Assembly (NCBI GenBank): GCA_947628305.1
Contig: CANQZG010000004.1
Coordinates: forward strand, 62,001 to 126,000
Direction of reading: 5' to 3'
From: an uncultured Muribaculaceae bacterium
GTDB lineage: Bacteria > Bacteroidota > Bacteroidia > Bacteroidales > Muribaculaceae
DNA length: 64,000 nucleotides
The translations under genes were made by a program, and so were the position numbers. Shown here piece after piece: positions 63,443-64,000 of the stretch. Position 1 is the first letter of the stretch. Each line of letters opens with the position of its first letter. The notes beneath the pieces are model-generated. The model saw only the letters and a list, made by a program, of their open reading frames with translations. It did not search any database and was not told the DNA's origin.

Positions 63443-64000
63443 TTATTTCATCATGGCAAGCATAGGGTCTATGAAACGGCGGTCATTGCACAGGCGTGGT
63501 ACTTTGCGCTGTCCTCCGAGTTTTCCCGTCGATGCGAGCCAACGGTCAAACAATCCGGCCGTGGCGACAGTGACGCTTAACGGGTCAAGGAATATACCGC
63601 CCTGACGTTTGGCCTGGTAATCACTGTTCAGAGACTGTAGTTCCTCGTCAAGTTCTGTGGCAAATTCATCGATATCCCTTGGTCTGACATTAAATTCAAC
63701 GAGCCACTGGTGACGACCACGGTTGCGGTCACCGGCATAGACAGGCGCGGCGGTATAGTTGGATATTTCACAACCCAGACGGCTGCAGACTGATGCAATC
63801 GCCCTGTCAGCGTTATCCACCATCAGTTCCTCGCCGAACGCGTTGATGAAATGGTGGGTACGTCCGGCGATTGTGATTTTGAGAGGGTCAACGCTTTCTA
63901 TTTTTACGGTGTCACCTATTTTATATCGCCACAGGCCGTTACAGGCTGTGATTACAAGTGCATATATTTTCCCTTCCTCCACTTTCCAGGCAGGGACAAT
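63443..64000 (-). CDS. GH3 auxin-responsive-promoter family protein, C-terminal part
   Basis: The frame is open to the window edge, so the N-terminal part is missing; about 185 residues are visible. ITACNGLWRYKIGDTVKI, ITIAGRTHHFINAFGEELMVDNADRAI and HQWLVEF are signatures of the GH3 acyl-adenylate-forming family, which in plants conjugates amino acids to jasmonate and auxin. Bacteroidota members are common and of unknown substrate. The visible part covers the end of the adenylation core and the C-terminal domain. panB follows after 42 bases. Confidence 0.88.
   Translation of the reverse strand: MVPAWKVEEGKIYALVITACNGLWRYKIGDTVKIESVDPLKITIAGRTHHFINAFGEELMVDNADRAIASVCSRLGCEISNYTAAPVYAGDRNRGRHQWLVEFNVRPRDIDEFATELDEELQSLNSDYQAKRQGGIFLDPLSVTVATAGLFDRWLASTGKLGGQRKVPRLCNDRRFIDPMLAMMK

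Noticed and set aside
1-64000. CRISPR arrays, tRNA or rRNA genes, insertion sequences, prophage genes
   Set aside because: None was found on reading both strands; almost all sequence is accounted for by ordinary protein genes with short gaps.

Overview
The window is chromosomal DNA from a member of the order Bacteroidales, most likely a gut Muribaculaceae-type organism (genus not resolvable here). The evidence is threefold. First, Bacteroidota-style promoters (TTTG, about 19-20 bases, TAnnTTTG) lie upstream of many genes. Second, families typical of the phylum are present: DUF4254, DUF4250, PorZ-like and other C-terminal-sorting surface proteins, OMP_b-brl-type receptors and BspA-type leucine-rich repeats. 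Third, the neighbourhoods nusA-infB and mnmG-apt-uvrC are present. Coding density is high, with 54 intact or edge-truncated protein genes and one interrupted gene. I found no rRNA, tRNA, CRISPR array, insertion sequence or prophage.

Layout. 1-4.9 kb (+): translation genes nusA (partial) and infB, then folK and a DUF4855 protein. 4.9-11.5 kb (-): an envelope operon of TPR protein, beta-barrel, thioredoxin-fold lipoprotein and phospholipase A. 11.6-18.6 kb (-): a six-gene operon of DUF4254, GT9, ruvB, a flippase, DUF389 and a GT4. 18.7-22 kb: a small lipoprotein, then a minus-strand operon ending in aroQ and an O-methyltransferase. 22.1-28.1 kb (-): a BspA-like surface protein and an AlkD / glycosyltransferase / sugar kinase / nucleoside kinase operon. 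28.3-33 kb (+): ybeY-mnmG-(parS)-apt-uvrC. 33.1-37.2 kb (-): two tandem surface proteins, one broken by an in-frame TAG. 37.4-39.1 kb (+): dtd, mazG-like and deoC. 39.2-46 kb: a TonB-type receptor, an unrecognised membrane protein with a histidine phosphatase, and an ECF sigma factor. 46.3-52 kb (mainly +): a Na/Pi transporter, an atypical response regulator with rnhB, an LD-carboxypeptidase, and a YARHG / M15 peptidase pair. 52-64 kb (all -): a hypothetical protein, porZ-like, rdgB, leuS, DUF4250, nadA, a GT4, a MATE transporter, panB and a GH3-family protein (partial).

The genes fall into two themes. One is housekeeping: translation, RNA modification, DNA repair, and NAD, folate and pantothenate synthesis. 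The other is building and decorating the cell envelope: glycosyltransferases, a flippase, a Kdo-kinase-like protein, a phospholipase, cell-wall peptidases and type IX-type secretion cargo. The most unusual items are a perfect parS centromere site just after mnmG, an in-frame amber codon in a surface protein, a response regulator with Glu at the phospho-acceptor position, a pair of covarying REP-like palindromes, and an AT-rich nadA upstream region with a perfect operator-like palindrome.
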